Positions 1-8,341 of a stretch of DNA of 34,675 nt are shown here, piece by piece (position 1 is the first letter of the stretch; the number at the start of each line of letters is the position of its first letter). The DNA is from Bacillus sp. (in: firmicutes) (GTDB lineage: Bacteria > Bacillota > Clostridia > Lachnospirales > Lachnospiraceae). The stretch is from NCBI GenBank assembly GCA_023666125.1, contig JAMPCN010000025.1, positions 1 to 34,675 of the forward strand. The letters run 5' to 3'. The translations under genes were made by a program, and so were the position numbers. The notes under the pieces are model-generated. The model was not told the origin of the DNA. It worked only from the letters and a program-made list of their open reading frames with translations, and ran no database searches.

Positions 1-1242
1 ATTGACTCCTAACAGATATCCGCTGACGCCGCAGGCAAACTCAAAGAAATAGAACAGTTCACCCAGATAGAACTCGTTTACTTCCGGAATATTCACTACA
101 AAGTTCGGAACCTGTCCGTCCGTATGCGCTAATATAGTTCCATTCATTGCGCTCTTATTGACAAAGTCTACATTTTTACCGGCAAGGTAGTTCAGACCAT
201 CCAAATCGACAGGTTCTTCACCGATTAAAATTTCTTCTCTGCTTGTTTCGATGTTTAAAACCGTTTCAAACATAATTCTTGCGCCGTCCTGAATGAACTG
301 ACCCATGGAATGCAAATCCGTCGTTAAATCAACGCTTGCCGGAAAGATACCTTTCTGGTCTTTTCCTTCGGACTCGCCGTATAACTGTTTCCACCACTCG
401 GAAACATAGTGCGCCGCCGGTTCATAATTGGCAAGAATCTCTACATGTTTTCCTTTTCTAAGTAATATGTTACGAAGCGCCGCATACTGCACCGCGTCAT
501 TTTCCTCGAAAGGAGCTTCTAACGCCATCTTTCTGCCTTCTGCCGCACCCTCCATCAGTTTATCGATATCCGCGCCCGAAACTGCGATAGGCAGCAAGCC
601 GACTGCGGTAAGCACGGAGAAACGTCCTCCGACGTCATCCGGCACTACAAAGGACTCATAACCTTCTTCCGTTGCAAGATTCTTCAAAGAACCTCTTGCT
701 TTATCTGTCGTAGCGTAAATTCTCTTCGCTGCGCCCTCTTTACCGTATTTCTTTTCCGCCATTTCCTTAAACACACGGAATGCAATCGCCGGTTCCGTTG
801 TCGTGCCGGACTTGGAAATCATATTGATAGAGAAATCCCTGTCGCCGATAACGTCAATCAGGTGTTTAATATAAGTAGAACTGATAGAATTTCCTACAAA
901 ATAAATTTCCGGTGTTTTTCTGATGGATTTATCCACTACATTATAGAAGCTGTGTCTTAAAAATTCAATCGCCGCTCTTGCGCCCAGATAGGAACCGCCG
1001 ATACCGATTACCAGCAATACTTCGGAATCGCCCTGAATCTTTTGTGCCGCTTTTTTGATTCTCGCAAACTCCTCCTTGTCATAATTCACCGGCAAGTCAA
1101 TCCAGCCAAGGAAATCGTTTCCCGCGCCTGTTTTGCTCACAAGAACTTCTTTTGCATCCAAAGCCAGATGCTTCATGGATTTTACTTCTTCTTCAGAAAT
1201 AAAAGAAGCCGCTTTGGAATAATCAAATTTAATTTTGCCCAT
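1..1242 (-). CDS. pgi: Glucose-6-phosphate isomerase, 3' end cut by window edge
   Basis: Interconverts glucose-6-phosphate and fructose-6-phosphate in cytosolic glycolysis and gluconeogenesis. The reverse strand reads open from an ATG at 1242 to the window edge (414 codons, against about 450 in Bacillota relatives), so only the last few dozen residues are missing. Family landmarks seen: the [11 protein letters not shown] phosphate-binding loop, [10 protein letters not shown], and [16 protein letters not shown]. The start is supported by GAAGGAGAG eight bases upstream and a sigma-A-like promoter at 1283-1311. It is divergent from the SIR2 gene and is an ordinary housekeeping gene that marks the chromosomal backbone. 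Confidence 0.96.
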   Translation of the reverse strand, partial: MGKIKFDYSKAASFISEEEVKSMKHLALDAKEVLVSKTGAGNDFLGWIDLPVNYDKEEFARIKKAAQKIQGDSEVLLVIGIGGSYLGARAAIEFLRHSFYNVVDKSIRKTPEIYFVGNSISSTYIKHLIDVIGDRDFSINMISKSGTTTEPAIAFRVFKEMAEKKYGKEGAAKRIYATTDKARGSLKNLATEEGYESFVVPDDVGGRFSVLTAVGLLPIAVSGADIDKLMEGAAEGRKMALEAPFEENDAVQYAALRNILLRKGKHVEILANYEPAAHYVSEWWKQLYGESEGKDQKGIFPASVDLTTDLHSMGQFIQDGARIMFETVLNIETSREEILIGEEPVDLDGLNYLAGKNVDFVNKSAMNGTILAHTDGQVPNFVVNIPEVNEFYLGELFYFFEFACGVSGYLLGVN

Positions 1243-1282
1243 CGTTTACTCTCCTTCTCATAGCTTCATATTTATTTCTTTT

Positions 1283-1311
1283 AGTGTAGCATTGCTTATC
1301 CGCTTTTTCAA
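1283..1311 (-). promoter_or_regulatory. Putative sigma-A promoter of pgi
   Basis: On the minus strand TTGAAA (1311-1306) is separated by 17 bases from TACACT (1288-1283), about 40 bases before the pgi start codon. Read by eye against the TTGACA/TATAAT consensus. Confidence 0.5.
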
Positions 1312-1331
1312 TCTAAAATTCTCTAAAATAA

Positions 1332-1360
1332 TTGCAATTTTATTATCCGCATGTTATACT
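1332..1360 (+). promoter_or_regulatory. Putative sigma-A promoter of the SIR2-domain gene
   Basis: TTGCAA (1332-1337), a 17-base spacer, then TATACT (1355-1360). It predicts a 5' leader of roughly 55-60 bases before the ATG at 1425. The gene therefore seems to be expressed independently of pgi, which points the other way. Confidence 0.55.
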
Positions 1361-1424
1361 TTGTATCATCTATTCATTATCTGTTTTACGAAACAACTCA
1401 ATTATTTTATCAATAGGAGGCATC

Positions 1425-3023
1425 ATGTATACTTCTGTCTTAGAAAAAATTGTAGAAAAAAAGCGAATGCCTGTATTATTTATCGGTTCTGGTATTTCTA
1501 AAAGATATTTATATAAATATCCCGATTGGGAAGAACTGCTCGATTTATCCTATTATAAAACCGGAAATGATTTTTATAAACTTCAAAAATATAAAGACCA
1601 ATTCACTAGACAAAATCTCTCACAATTTGAAATTAATATTAAAATAGCTTCTATCATTGAAGATGAATTTAATGCGGCATTTTTTGACAGAAAAATAAAA
1701 CTTGGGCGGGTTAAAAATCCCACATGGGTTAAACGCGGCATTTCACCATATAAGATGTTTCTTGCTCAATACTTTAAAGATATGACTCTATATAAATCAA
1801 CCAAAACTACAGAGGAATTAATTAAGTTAAGGGCATTGAAAAATAAAATTTCTGCGGTTATCACTACTAACTTTGACTTGTTCCTTGAAACAGAAGTATT
1901 TGCTAATGATTTTAAAGTTTTTGTTCACCAAAATGAACTTTTTTCCGCTAACAGCTATAATATTGCAGAAATTTATAAAATACATGGCAGCGCTACAGAC
2001 GCAAATTCAATTATTATAACTGAAAATGATTATGATCATTTTACTGATACGAGAAAACTAATTATTGCTAAAATGCTAACACTATTTGCAGAATCTCCTA
2101 TCGTTTTCCTTGGCTATTCCTTTACCGATGAAAACATTCAAAAAATCATAACTGATTTTTTATCATGCCTTACTTATAAAGAACTAAAAAATATTGAAGA
2201 ACATTTTGTATTTATTAGTTATAAAAAACACGAAAAAAATTTAATAGAAATCAGACGTACTATAACAACCAAGAAAGGATTAGAAATTCCTATTACAGAA
2301 ATTCAAACAGATAATTTCTCTCTTGTATACGATATCCTAAATAGAATTACACCAGGTATCTCCCCTGTGAGAATACGCGAAACCAAAATGTTTGTTAAAA
2401 CAATCGTGGACCAAAGTATCAGCCAAAACGATGCTGAAGCCCTCATTTTGGGCATTGATGCTTTAGATGACATAAATTTTAAAAATAAACCTCTTGCTAT
2501 TGCCATTGGGTATAAAGAAAATATTTTAAATAAATTTGGATATGGATTATTATCCGATGACATGATTTTTGAAGATATTCTTTTTGACAATAAACACTTT
2601 GACGCAGATGAAATGTGCCTTTCCCGTTTTAAATCCATTTCATCTACCCGTTTACTTCCGGTTCATAAATATATGAAAAATGCTTCTGTTCCAATCAGCA
2701 CAAATGAAAAACTGGAAAACTATGCCACATTACATAATACAAAGGAAAAACTAATTCCTTCCAATATTCAAAAACAAATTAAAACCCTGCCCTCAATATC
2801 TGATTATGATGCCTTACTGGATGAAATGAAAAAAGTTGATGATATTAATAAAAAAGCCGGTCTGTTATTAAAAAGTATAGACTCTTTTTCCCTTACACAA
2901 ATACGGGAAGTATGTCAAAATTTATTTCATCTTGATAGAAACGCAGCTATGAAATCCACACATTTTAAACGCTGTGTTATGTATATAGATTTATCATTAT
3001 ATTATTCTGATAATAATAAATAA
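1425..3023 (+). CDS. SIR2-family protein, probable anti-phage NAD-consuming effector
   Basis: 532 residues starting at the ATG behind AGGAGG (1415-1420); an upstream in-frame start at 1332 overlaps the promoter and has no ribosome site. The N-terminal half carries SIR2 motifs: GSGIS at 21-25, TTNFD at 147-151, the catalytic-type histidine in KIHGS (H187), and GYSFTDENI at 230-238. This matches the SIR2_2-like group found in phage defence (relatives of ThsA, DSR and SIR2-HerA effectors, which hydrolyse NAD+ on infection). Residues from about 300 to 532 form a second region I do not recognise, possibly a sensor or oligomerisation domain. No partner gene such as TIR, HerA or Argonaute lies nearby. 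Base composition is far more AT-rich than both neighbours and codons are rich in ATA and AGA, suggesting transfer. The defence role is inferred from family. Confidence 0.85.
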   Translation: MYTSVLEKIVEKKRMPVLFIGSGISKRYLYKYPDWEELLDLSYYKTGNDFYKLQKYKDQFTRQNLSQFEINIKIASIIEDEFNAAFFDRKIKLGRVKNPTWVKRGISPYKMFLAQYFKDMTLYKSTKTTEELIKLRALKNKISAVITTNFDLFLETEVFANDFKVFVHQNELFSANSYNIAEIYKIHGSATDANSIIITENDYDHFTDTRKLIIAKMLTLFAESPIVFLGYSFTDENIQKIITDFLSCLTYKELKNIEEHFVFISYKKHEKNLIEIRRTITTKKGLEIPITEIQTDNFSLVYDILNRITPGISPVRIRETKMFVKTIVDQSISQNDAEALILGIDALDDINFKNKPLAIAIGYKENILNKFGYGLLSDDMIFEDILFDNKHFDADEMCLSRFKSISSTRLLPVHKYMKNASVPISTNEKLENYATLHNTKEKLIPSNIQKQIKTLPSISDYDALLDEMKKVDDINKKAGLLLKSIDSFSLTQIREVCQNLFHLDRNAAMKSTHFKRCVMYIDLSLYYSDNNK

Positions 3024-3030
3024 AAGGAAA

Positions 3031-3076
3031 AAACTGACAGACATTTTCTAGTACACACTAGAAACACCATCAGTTT
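3031..3076 (-). terminator. Nested hairpin, probable terminator read from the minus strand
   Basis: Outer arms AAACTGA (3031-3037) and TCAGTTT (3070-3076) enclose a perfect 8-bp inner hairpin TTTCTAGT (3045-3052) / ACTAGAAA (3057-3064) with a four-base loop. On the minus strand the outer stem runs into TTTTTTCCTTTT, a good intrinsic terminator tail, so it probably ends the GntR/ABC operon or a small RNA from 3168. On the plus strand the T tail is poor. Confidence 0.6.
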
Positions 3077-3094
3077 ATCCTTCTTAAAATATTT

Positions 3095-3123
3095 AAGAAC
3101 ATTTCTGTTCCATGTTCTTTTAT
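3095..3123 (+). terminator. Putative terminator of the SIR2-domain gene
   Basis: AAGAACAT (3095-3102) pairs with ATGTTCTT (3112-3119) around a nine-base loop and merges into a short T-rich tail. An overlapping alternative hairpin, TTCTTAAA (3081-3088) / TTTAAGAA (3092-3099), shares its right arm with this stem, so the two would be mutually exclusive folds. Confidence 0.4.
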
Positions 3124-3173
3124 ACACGTCAACTTATCAATATTATAATTGATTCTACTGTCAACTTGTGTAT

Positions 3174-3202
3174 ATTTTAGTATATTCATTTAGGAATGTC
3201 AA
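3174..3202 (-). promoter_or_regulatory. Possible minus-strand promoter between convergent genes
   Basis: TTGACA (3202-3197), 17 bases, TAAAAT (3179-3174). It sits downstream of the ABC permease stop codon and points at the 3' end of the SIR2 gene, with the nested terminator about 100-140 bases further on. It could drive a small untranslated RNA; the region is AT-rich, so a chance match is quite possible. Confidence 0.3.
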
Positions 3203-3241
3203 CATACAATTATTTTCCTATCAAATAAGCAATTAACATTC

Positions 3242-3913
3242 TTAAAATTCTCTCGCCAGCATAACTCTCCTGCTTACACAGTACGATACCGCCGCGCCCG
3301 CCGCAAACACCAGACAGATAAGCAACGCCATAACGCCCTTTTGCAGGGAAAGGAAACCTACGACTATATTCCTGATGAATTCGCCCGCAACGCCGTCCAT
3401 ACTGAAAATACGGGGAAAACTTTTTACAAGCGACGCCGAAAGAACCGTTACAACCGCTAGCAGCCCTAATAATATCATTCTTGCCTTTTCACCGTTTTCT
3501 CCGCTGAATTTGAGCTGAATCGGCAGCATGATAAGCTGCACTACCGCCATAACCAGATAGATAAGAAACGCTACTATTATACTCTGTACAGCGCTCTCCG
3601 GATGCATCAACACACAGGCAAGACTCATCAACACAGTGCCTAAAAAACTGAACGCAAACATCAATATATATTTCTCCGCCACATAAGACACTCTTTTAAT
3701 AGGCGTCGTCATCCAGAAAGAAGTGCTTTTATAATATTCGTCCAATGATATTGTGTTTAACACTAACAAAATAAATATCATTGTGCCATACGCGATTAAG
3801 AAACTATAGTTACCGTAATTGCGGGAGGCTATTACCATCACTAATAATATCGCAAGAAACAGTCTTTTATTATACCATATTAATTTCAAGTCCTTAAGAA
3901 ACAACCCTTTCAT
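3242..3913 (-). CDS. ABC-2 type transporter permease (YtrC/D-like position)
   Basis: A 223-residue membrane protein that would form the channel for the ATPase encoded just upstream. It has about six hydrophobic segments, beginning with a short basic N-terminus (KDLKLIWYNKR) typical of ABC-2 permeases, and no large extracellular domain. Its ATG overlaps the ATPase stop codon in an ATGA arrangement, showing translational coupling. With the GntR regulator it makes a three-gene operon of the YtrA-YtrB kind, which in Bacillus responds to cell-wall-active compounds. The substrate cannot be told from sequence. Confidence 0.8.
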   Translation of the reverse strand: MKGLFLKDLKLIWYNKRLFLAILLVMVIASRNYGNYSFLIAYGTMIFILLVLNTISLDEYYKSTSFWMTTPIKRVSYVAEKYILMFAFSFLGTVLMSLACVLMHPESAVQSIIVAFLIYLVMAVVQLIMLPIQLKFSGENGEKARMILLGLLAVVTVLSASLVKSFPRIFSMDGVAGEFIRNIVVGFLSLQKGVMALLICLVFAAGAAVSYCVSRRVMLAREF

Positions 3914-4761
3914 ATCTTTTCCCCTTTCGTCACAATTAACATCACGTCGTCAATGTTCCCTTTCTCTATGACAATGTCCGGATAATTATCCCGATAAAAC
4001 TGTTTTTGCTTTGTTAAAAGTTCATAGCCGAACGCCTCTTTCTTCCGATAACTGACATGGCTTTTATCCAGCGTCCGATACTGTTCTTCACTTACTTTTA
4101 ACACAGCGTAATCGGATAAAATCACATCCATATCTTCATGAAATAACACTTTTCCGTCCTGTAAAAAATACAAATCGTCGCAAAGCCCCTCCAAATCGGA
4201 GGAAATATGGGAACTGACTAAAATCGCCCTGTCGCCCGCGCTCATATATTCCCGCATTTCGTCTAACAGCTCGCTTCTGACAACCGCGTCGAGTCCGGCA
4301 GTCGGTTCGTCTAATATCAAAAGTTTCGCATCGTAACTCATCGCCAGCAAAAGTTTAAATTTCGCTTTCATACCGGTGGAAAATTCTTTTATCGGTTTTT
4401 GTAAAGGCAGTCCGTACTTTTCGCATTTCTGAAAAAAATCTTCCTTATGAAAGTTTGCATACATCGCTTTCATAACTACCGCCGCATCCTTGATTGTCAA
4501 AATGCCGTTAAAAGTGCTTTCCGACAGAACTGTTCCTATCTGCTCCCTGTCCGTTCCCGTCAGATTTTTTCCGTCTTTTCCAAATATTTCTATCATTCCG
4601 CCGTCTGTCTGAATCAAACCCAGAATCGCCTTAAACGCTGTACTCTTTCCGGCTCCGTTCGTGCCGATAACACCTGTTATATAACCCTCGTCCACCTGCA
4701 TGGAGCAATCCAGGTTAAAATCCCCGTATCTTTTCTGCACATTTTCCATTTTCAGCAGCAT
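3910..4761 (-). CDS. ABC transporter ATP-binding protein (YtrB-like)
   Basis: Cytosolic ATPase that would power export by the neighbouring permease. Motifs counted from the chosen start: Walker A GTNGAGKST (33-41), signature STGMK (128-132), Walker B LLILDEPTAGLD (147-158) and the switch histidine in VSSH. The signature is STGMK in place of LSGGQ, common in this ABC-2 subgroup. About 283 residues. A GTG at 4773 extends the frame by four codons but lies directly on the AGAAGGAG ribosome site, so the ATG at 4761 is preferred. It follows the GntR gene by under 40 bases. Confidence 0.9.
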   Translation of the reverse strand: MLLKMENVQKRYGDFNLDCSMQVDEGYITGVIGTNGAGKSTAFKAILGLIQTDGGMIEIFGKDGKNLTGTDREQIGTVLSESTFNGILTIKDAAVVMKAMYANFHKEDFFQKCEKYGLPLQKPIKEFSTGMKAKFKLLLAMSYDAKLLILDEPTAGLDAVVRSELLDEMREYMSAGDRAILVSSHISSDLEGLCDDLYFLQDGKVLFHEDMDVILSDYAVLKVSEEQYRTLDKSHVSYRKKEAFGYELLTKQKQFYRDNYPDIVIEKGNIDDVMLIVTKGEKI

Positions 4762-4799
4762 ATGTTGATTCACTCCTTCTAATATTCATATCTTTTACA

Positions 4800-5171
4800 C
4801 TACTCGTTAATGATTAAATCAAACAGTTCTCTGATTTCCTCATCTTTCATACCGCACTTTCTTCCCTCCTGCACGGCAGATTCCAGTTTGTTTTCCACTT
4901 CCCTGCGCTTTTCCTCCTGTAATAAGTTCTGGTTTCCCTGCGCAACAAAGCTTCCCTTTCCATGTACCGTAACGATAAATCCATCCTCTTCGAGGCAGTC
5001 GTAGGCTTTCTTTACCGTCAGTGCGCTGATTTTTAAATCTTTGGACAAAGACCTGACCGAAGGCAGCATCGTTTCCTCCTGCAGTCTCCCATCCATAATC
5101 ATAGCCTTAATCTGTCCTATGATTTGTTCATAAATTGGCTCCATCGATGAATTGCTTATTATGATTTTCAT
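4800..5171 (-). CDS. GntR-family transcriptional regulator, YtrA subfamily
   Basis: A 123-residue repressor-type protein: an N-terminal winged helix-turn-helix (about 10-78, with PSVRSLSKDL, ALTVKKAYDCLEEDGFI and the wing VHGKGSFVA) followed by only about 45 residues, mostly helical. The short tail lacks the effector domains of FadR, HutC or MocR types and matches the YtrA group, which usually controls an adjacent ABC transporter. It is the first gene of the operon and probably autoregulates through the repeat array over its promoter (5221-5250). The inducing signal is unknown. Confidence 0.9.
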   Translation of the reverse strand: MKIIISNSSMEPIYEQIIGQIKAMIMDGRLQEETMLPSVRSLSKDLKISALTVKKAYDCLEEDGFIVTVHGKGSFVAQGNQNLLQEEKRREVENKLESAVQEGRKCGMKDEEIRELFDLIINE

Positions 5172-5220
5172 TATTACCTATATGCCTTTCTTAATATGCG
5201 CATTTGCCCCTTGCAATAAA

Positions 5221-5250
5221 CAGTATATAACAGTACATATCAGTTGTCAA
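5221..5250 (-). promoter_or_regulatory. Promoter of the GntR-ABC operon with 10-bp repeat array
   Basis: On the minus strand TTGACA (5250-5245), 17 bases, TATACT (5227-5222): near-perfect sigma-A elements. Three units starting ACTGATATGT, ACTGTTATAT and ACTGTTTATT repeat every 10 bases through the spacer and the -10 element (CAG at 5221, 5231 and 5241 on the plus strand). One helical turn per unit is compatible with an operator for the GntR protein; that role is inferred. Confidence 0.6.
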
Positions 5251-5269
5251 TGATTTTTCTTAAGAATTT

Positions 5270-5299
5270 TTGCTTTTCCCCTTTTTATTGTGTTATAGT
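5270..5299 (+). promoter_or_regulatory. Putative promoter of the two-component operon
   Basis: TTGCTT (5270-5275), 18 bases, TATAGT (5294-5299), followed about 40 bases later by AAAGGA (5337-5342) and the response-regulator ATG at 5350. Confidence 0.4.
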
Positions 5300-5349
5300 G
5301 ATTACGATAAAGAAAATGATACAGTACTAACCCCCGAAAGGACGCTCTT

Positions 5350-6030
5350 ATGAAAATCTTAATTATCGAAGATGACGCCGGACTAAACCGCGGCATTTCC
5401 TTTGCGCTGGAACAGGACGGCTGCCAAGCGTTATGTGCGCGGACGCTGAAAGAAGGCTTAACCCTTTTTGAAAAAGAAACTCCCGACGCCGTTATATTGG
5501 ACTTGAACCTGCCGGACGGAGACGGCATGGACTTTTGCAAAACCATACGCAGACTTCCCGGGGAAAAAGCAAAGACCCCGTTATTAATGCTGACCGCGCG
5601 GGATATGGAAGTCGATGAAATTATGGGGCTTTCCAGCGGCGCAGACGACTATATGACAAAACCTTTTTCCATCTCCGTTTTAAAAATCAGGCTGCAAAAC
5701 ATTATACAGCGCAGAGTTTCCGACAAGGAAACGCCGCATATGCTGACGTCCGGGAAAATAACCATAGACACAAGCGCATTCCGCGCTTTTAACGAAGATA
5801 CGGAAATTGTTTTAAGCATAACAGAGTTCAGGTTGCTTCAATATTTTCTGGAAAATAAAAATAAAGCGCTTTTAAAAGAACAGATTTTGCAGCATGTATG
5901 GGATGCGGACGGCAATTTCGTGGAAGAAAATACGCTCTCCGTCAATATCAGCCGTCTGCGCAAGAAGCTGGGCGGAAACTATATCCGTACCATTCAGGGC
6001 ATCGGCTATTTATGGGAGGAGAATCCATGA
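5350..6030 (+). CDS. OmpR/PhoB-family response regulator
   Basis: Cytosolic DNA-binding regulator of 226 residues. The receiver domain (1-115) shows the acidic pair E7/D8-D9, the phospho-acceptor D51 in VILDLNLPD, T82 and K104 in MTKPF. The C-terminal winged helix (about 130-226) has EFRLLQYF, ENTLSVNISRLRKKLG and the closing IRTIQGIGYLW. Its stop overlaps the kinase start (ATGA), so the pair is coupled. The probable target is the ABC operon at 8496-11829, whose upstream region carries an inverted repeat; the ClC gene lies between on the other strand. Confidence 0.95.
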   Translation: MKILIIEDDAGLNRGISFALEQDGCQALCARTLKEGLTLFEKETPDAVILDLNLPDGDGMDFCKTIRRLPGEKAKTPLLMLTARDMEVDEIMGLSSGADDYMTKPFSISVLKIRLQNIIQRRVSDKETPHMLTSGKITIDTSAFRAFNEDTEIVLSITEFRLLQYFLENKNKALLKEQILQHVWDADGNFVEENTLSVNISRLRKKLGGNYIRTIQGIGYLWEENP

Positions 6031-6956
6031 CGAAAGACCATGTTATTATCCTGCTTGCTCTGACTCTTTTTCTATGCCTTACCATTCTTATTATCGGCAC
6101 GCTCTATTTTTTACGGGAATGGAAAAAACTGGACAGCATATTGGACAGTTTTTGGAAAAACGCCCCGGAAAACGCATACGGGCAGGAATATTATGAAACG
6201 AGGGAATCCCGCGTCGCAAGCCAGCTTCGCCGTATTTTAAGCAGCGCCCGTTTTCGGGAAAATCAGGCGGTTAAAGAAAAAGACCAGGTCACGGAGTTAA
6301 TTTCCGACCTTTCCCACCAGTTGAAAACGCCTCTGGCAAATATCGTAATGAATATGGAAATTCTCCAAAACGACGCTCTGACAGAAAAAGAACACAGGGA
6401 ATTTTTAGAACATACCAAAAGCCAGGCAGATAAAATGACCTGGCTGATGAAAAATCTTTTAAAGGCTTCCCGCTTAGAAAACGGCATCATTCAATTTGAC
6501 GCGGAATATACCGGCATCAAGGAAACGATTGCCCGCGCGCTTGAAGCCGTCTATGCGCAGGCGGCTGCCAAAAATATCCTGTTATCGGCAGAGGAATTTC
6601 CCGACTTTTCTCTCTATCACAATCCGAAATGGACAGCGGAAGCCATGTCAAATATCTTGGAAAACGCCATAAAATATTCGCCGGAAAACAGCCGCATCCA
6701 AATAACCGTTGAGTGGCTGGATATCTATACGCAGATTACGATTACCGACGAGGGCGTCGGCATTCCTGAAAATGACTATAACAATATCTTCAAACGCTTC
6801 TACCGTGGCGAAAATGTGGCGCAGCTGGATGGAAACGGTCTTGGTCTATATTTAGCGCAACTTATTTTACAACATGAAAAAGGCTACATTACTGTAGCCT
6901 CTAAAATCGGTCAAGGAAGCAGTTTTTCACTGTTTCTGCTAAATACCGCTCCTTAA
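6027..6956 (+). CDS. Sensor histidine kinase with one N-terminal TM segment
   Basis: 309 residues starting at the ATG behind GGGAGGAG; longer in-frame starts run back into the regulator gene. A single hydrophobic segment (about 5-29) is followed at once by a cytoplasmic linker. HisKA has the phospho-acceptor H97 in SDLSHQLKTPL. HATPase_c shows the N box NILENAIKYS, the G1 box DEGVGIPE, FKRFYRG and GNGLGLYLA. No extracellular sensor domain or HAMP is visible, so the stimulus is probably sensed in the membrane or relayed by another membrane protein such as the nearby permease. That last point is inferred from similar kinase-ABC modules. Confidence 0.93.
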   Translation: MTKDHVIILLALTLFLCLTILIIGTLYFLREWKKLDSILDSFWKNAPENAYGQEYYETRESRVASQLRRILSSARFRENQAVKEKDQVTELISDLSHQLKTPLANIVMNMEILQNDALTEKEHREFLEHTKSQADKMTWLMKNLLKASRLENGIIQFDAEYTGIKETIARALEAVYAQAAAKNILLSAEEFPDFSLYHNPKWTAEAMSNILENAIKYSPENSRIQITVEWLDIYTQITITDEGVGIPENDYNNIFKRFYRGENVAQLDGNGLGLYLAQLILQHEKGYITVASKIGQGSSFSLFLLNTAP

Positions 6957-6959
6957 GCG

Positions 6960-8219
6960 CTACTCCGCTTTCCTGTTAATAAACAATGTCTTATATTTGG
7001 AATACATGATTTTCTGGCTGTGATACAGACCATAATAGCCGGAAAACATATAACTGAACGCTACCGTCAACAGAAAATACGGCATTCCCTCATAGCCGAA
7101 CAGCTCGAAACAAATGAGAAGCGACGTCAACGGACAGTTTGTTACGCCGCAGAATACCGCCCCCATGCCGACCGCCGTACAAAGTGCGGGCGAAAATCCA
7201 ATCAACGTACCAAACAGACAGCCGAATGTTGCGCCGATACAAAAAGAAGGTACGATTTCGCCGCCCTTATAACCGGCGCCTAACGTTACCGCCGTAAATA
7301 ATATTTTCATCAAAAACATTTCCGGTCTCACGCTGCCTTCCATGCAGCCCTCAATCAGGTTCATGCCGGAACCGTTATATCTCTGGTCTCCTACTAACAA
7401 TGTTAAAACTATCACAATACAGCCGCCCGCAAAAATCCTGATATACGGATTTTTTAAAAACCTCTGGTAAAGATGCGCCGCCTGATGCAGTAAAACACAG
7501 AACAAAATACTGACGAATGCGCACAATACAGCAAGAACCGCCACTTTTACCGCCGAACTGACGCCAAAAGCCGGAACCGATTCTAAAATAAACACCTCAT
7601 CCGGCGTTTTGAAAAAGACGGCGACGCCGCGCGCCACTAAAGCGGCGATAACGCAGGGTACCAACGCGGCATAATACATAATGCCGACGCTCACCACTTC
7701 CAGTGAAAAAATCGCCGCCGCCATCGGCGTTCCGAATAATGCGGAAAAAGCCGCGCTCATACCGCACATCGTCATAATATGCCTGTCTTTTTCATCCAGC
7801 TTAAGCAGTTCCCCGATTTTATTGCCGATACTGCCGCCAATCTGCAGTGCCGCGCCCTCGCGCCCCGCCGAACCGCCGCATAAATGCGTAATCAGCGTCG
7901 AAAGAAAAATAAGCGGCGCCTGCCGGGCGGGCAGTTTATCCCCCGAATGAATCGAAGAAATTACCAGATTCGTTCCCGCGTCGTTTTCATCATGGAGCAG
8001 ACGATAGGCTCCTACGATTAAAAGCCCGCCAAACGGCAGCAGCCAGAGAACGTACGGATACTGCGCGCGCGTATTAGTAACCCAGGATAAACAGCGGTGA
8101 AAAAGCGTACCGATTGCCCCGATAACAACCCCGGAGACGGCCGCCAGAATAACCCATTTCATGGAAGCCACGTTTCTTTGTAGTGCCTGTGACAGTTTTT
8201 CTTTGAATTTTTCCCCCAT
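6960..8219 (-). CDS. ClC-family anion channel or transporter
   Basis: About 419 residues with ten or more hydrophobic segments, moving chloride or a similar anion across the membrane. ClC signatures: GSAGREGAALQIGG (the external-gate glutamate is present), the GTPMAAAIFSLEV re-entrant helix, and CGVTNCPLTSLLICFELFG near the end. The usual GSGIP anion-binding loop is absent; that position reads SSIHSGDKLP. Proline after GREG is replaced by alanine, as in some fluoride-type ClCs, so the ion is uncertain. No CBS domains. The ATG at 8219 is chosen although its ribosome site is weak; TTG codons at 8231 and 8261 extend the frame. It lies antisense between kinase and ABC genes, three bases from the kinase stop. 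Confidence 0.88.
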   Translation of the reverse strand: MGEKFKEKLSQALQRNVASMKWVILAAVSGVVIGAIGTLFHRCLSWVTNTRAQYPYVLWLLPFGGLLIVGAYRLLHDENDAGTNLVISSIHSGDKLPARQAPLIFLSTLITHLCGGSAGREGAALQIGGSIGNKIGELLKLDEKDRHIMTMCGMSAAFSALFGTPMAAAIFSLEVVSVGIMYYAALVPCVIAALVARGVAVFFKTPDEVFILESVPAFGVSSAVKVAVLAVLCAFVSILFCVLLHQAAHLYQRFLKNPYIRIFAGGCIVIVLTLLVGDQRYNGSGMNLIEGCMEGSVRPEMFLMKILFTAVTLGAGYKGGEIVPSFCIGATFGCLFGTLIGFSPALCTAVGMGAVFCGVTNCPLTSLLICFELFGYEGMPYFLLTVAFSYMFSGYYGLYHSQKIMYSKYKTLFINRKAE

Positions 8220-8312
8220 AATGTCAATCAAATACCTTTCTCTTTTGTTATAATAAATCAAATTGCGCGTAACTTATTTCTATATCAAATTTAGCATTTT
8301 CTTCCTCTCTTT

Positions 8313-8341
8313 ACAATAGACAACGGATGATTTTCTTACAA
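8313..8341 (-). promoter_or_regulatory. Possible promoter of the ClC gene
   Basis: Minus strand: TTGTAA (8341-8336), 17 bases, TATTGT (8318-8313). The -35 element falls inside the left arm of the inverted repeat at 8333-8385, so a regulator bound there could act on both divergent genes. Confidence 0.35.

Noticed and set aside
3025-3241. Retron RNA or toxin-antitoxin RNA repeat next to the SIR2 gene
   Set aside because: There is no reverse transcriptase or ribonuclease toxin nearby and the three GTCAAC copies are unevenly spaced (32 and 38 bases), not a tandem array.
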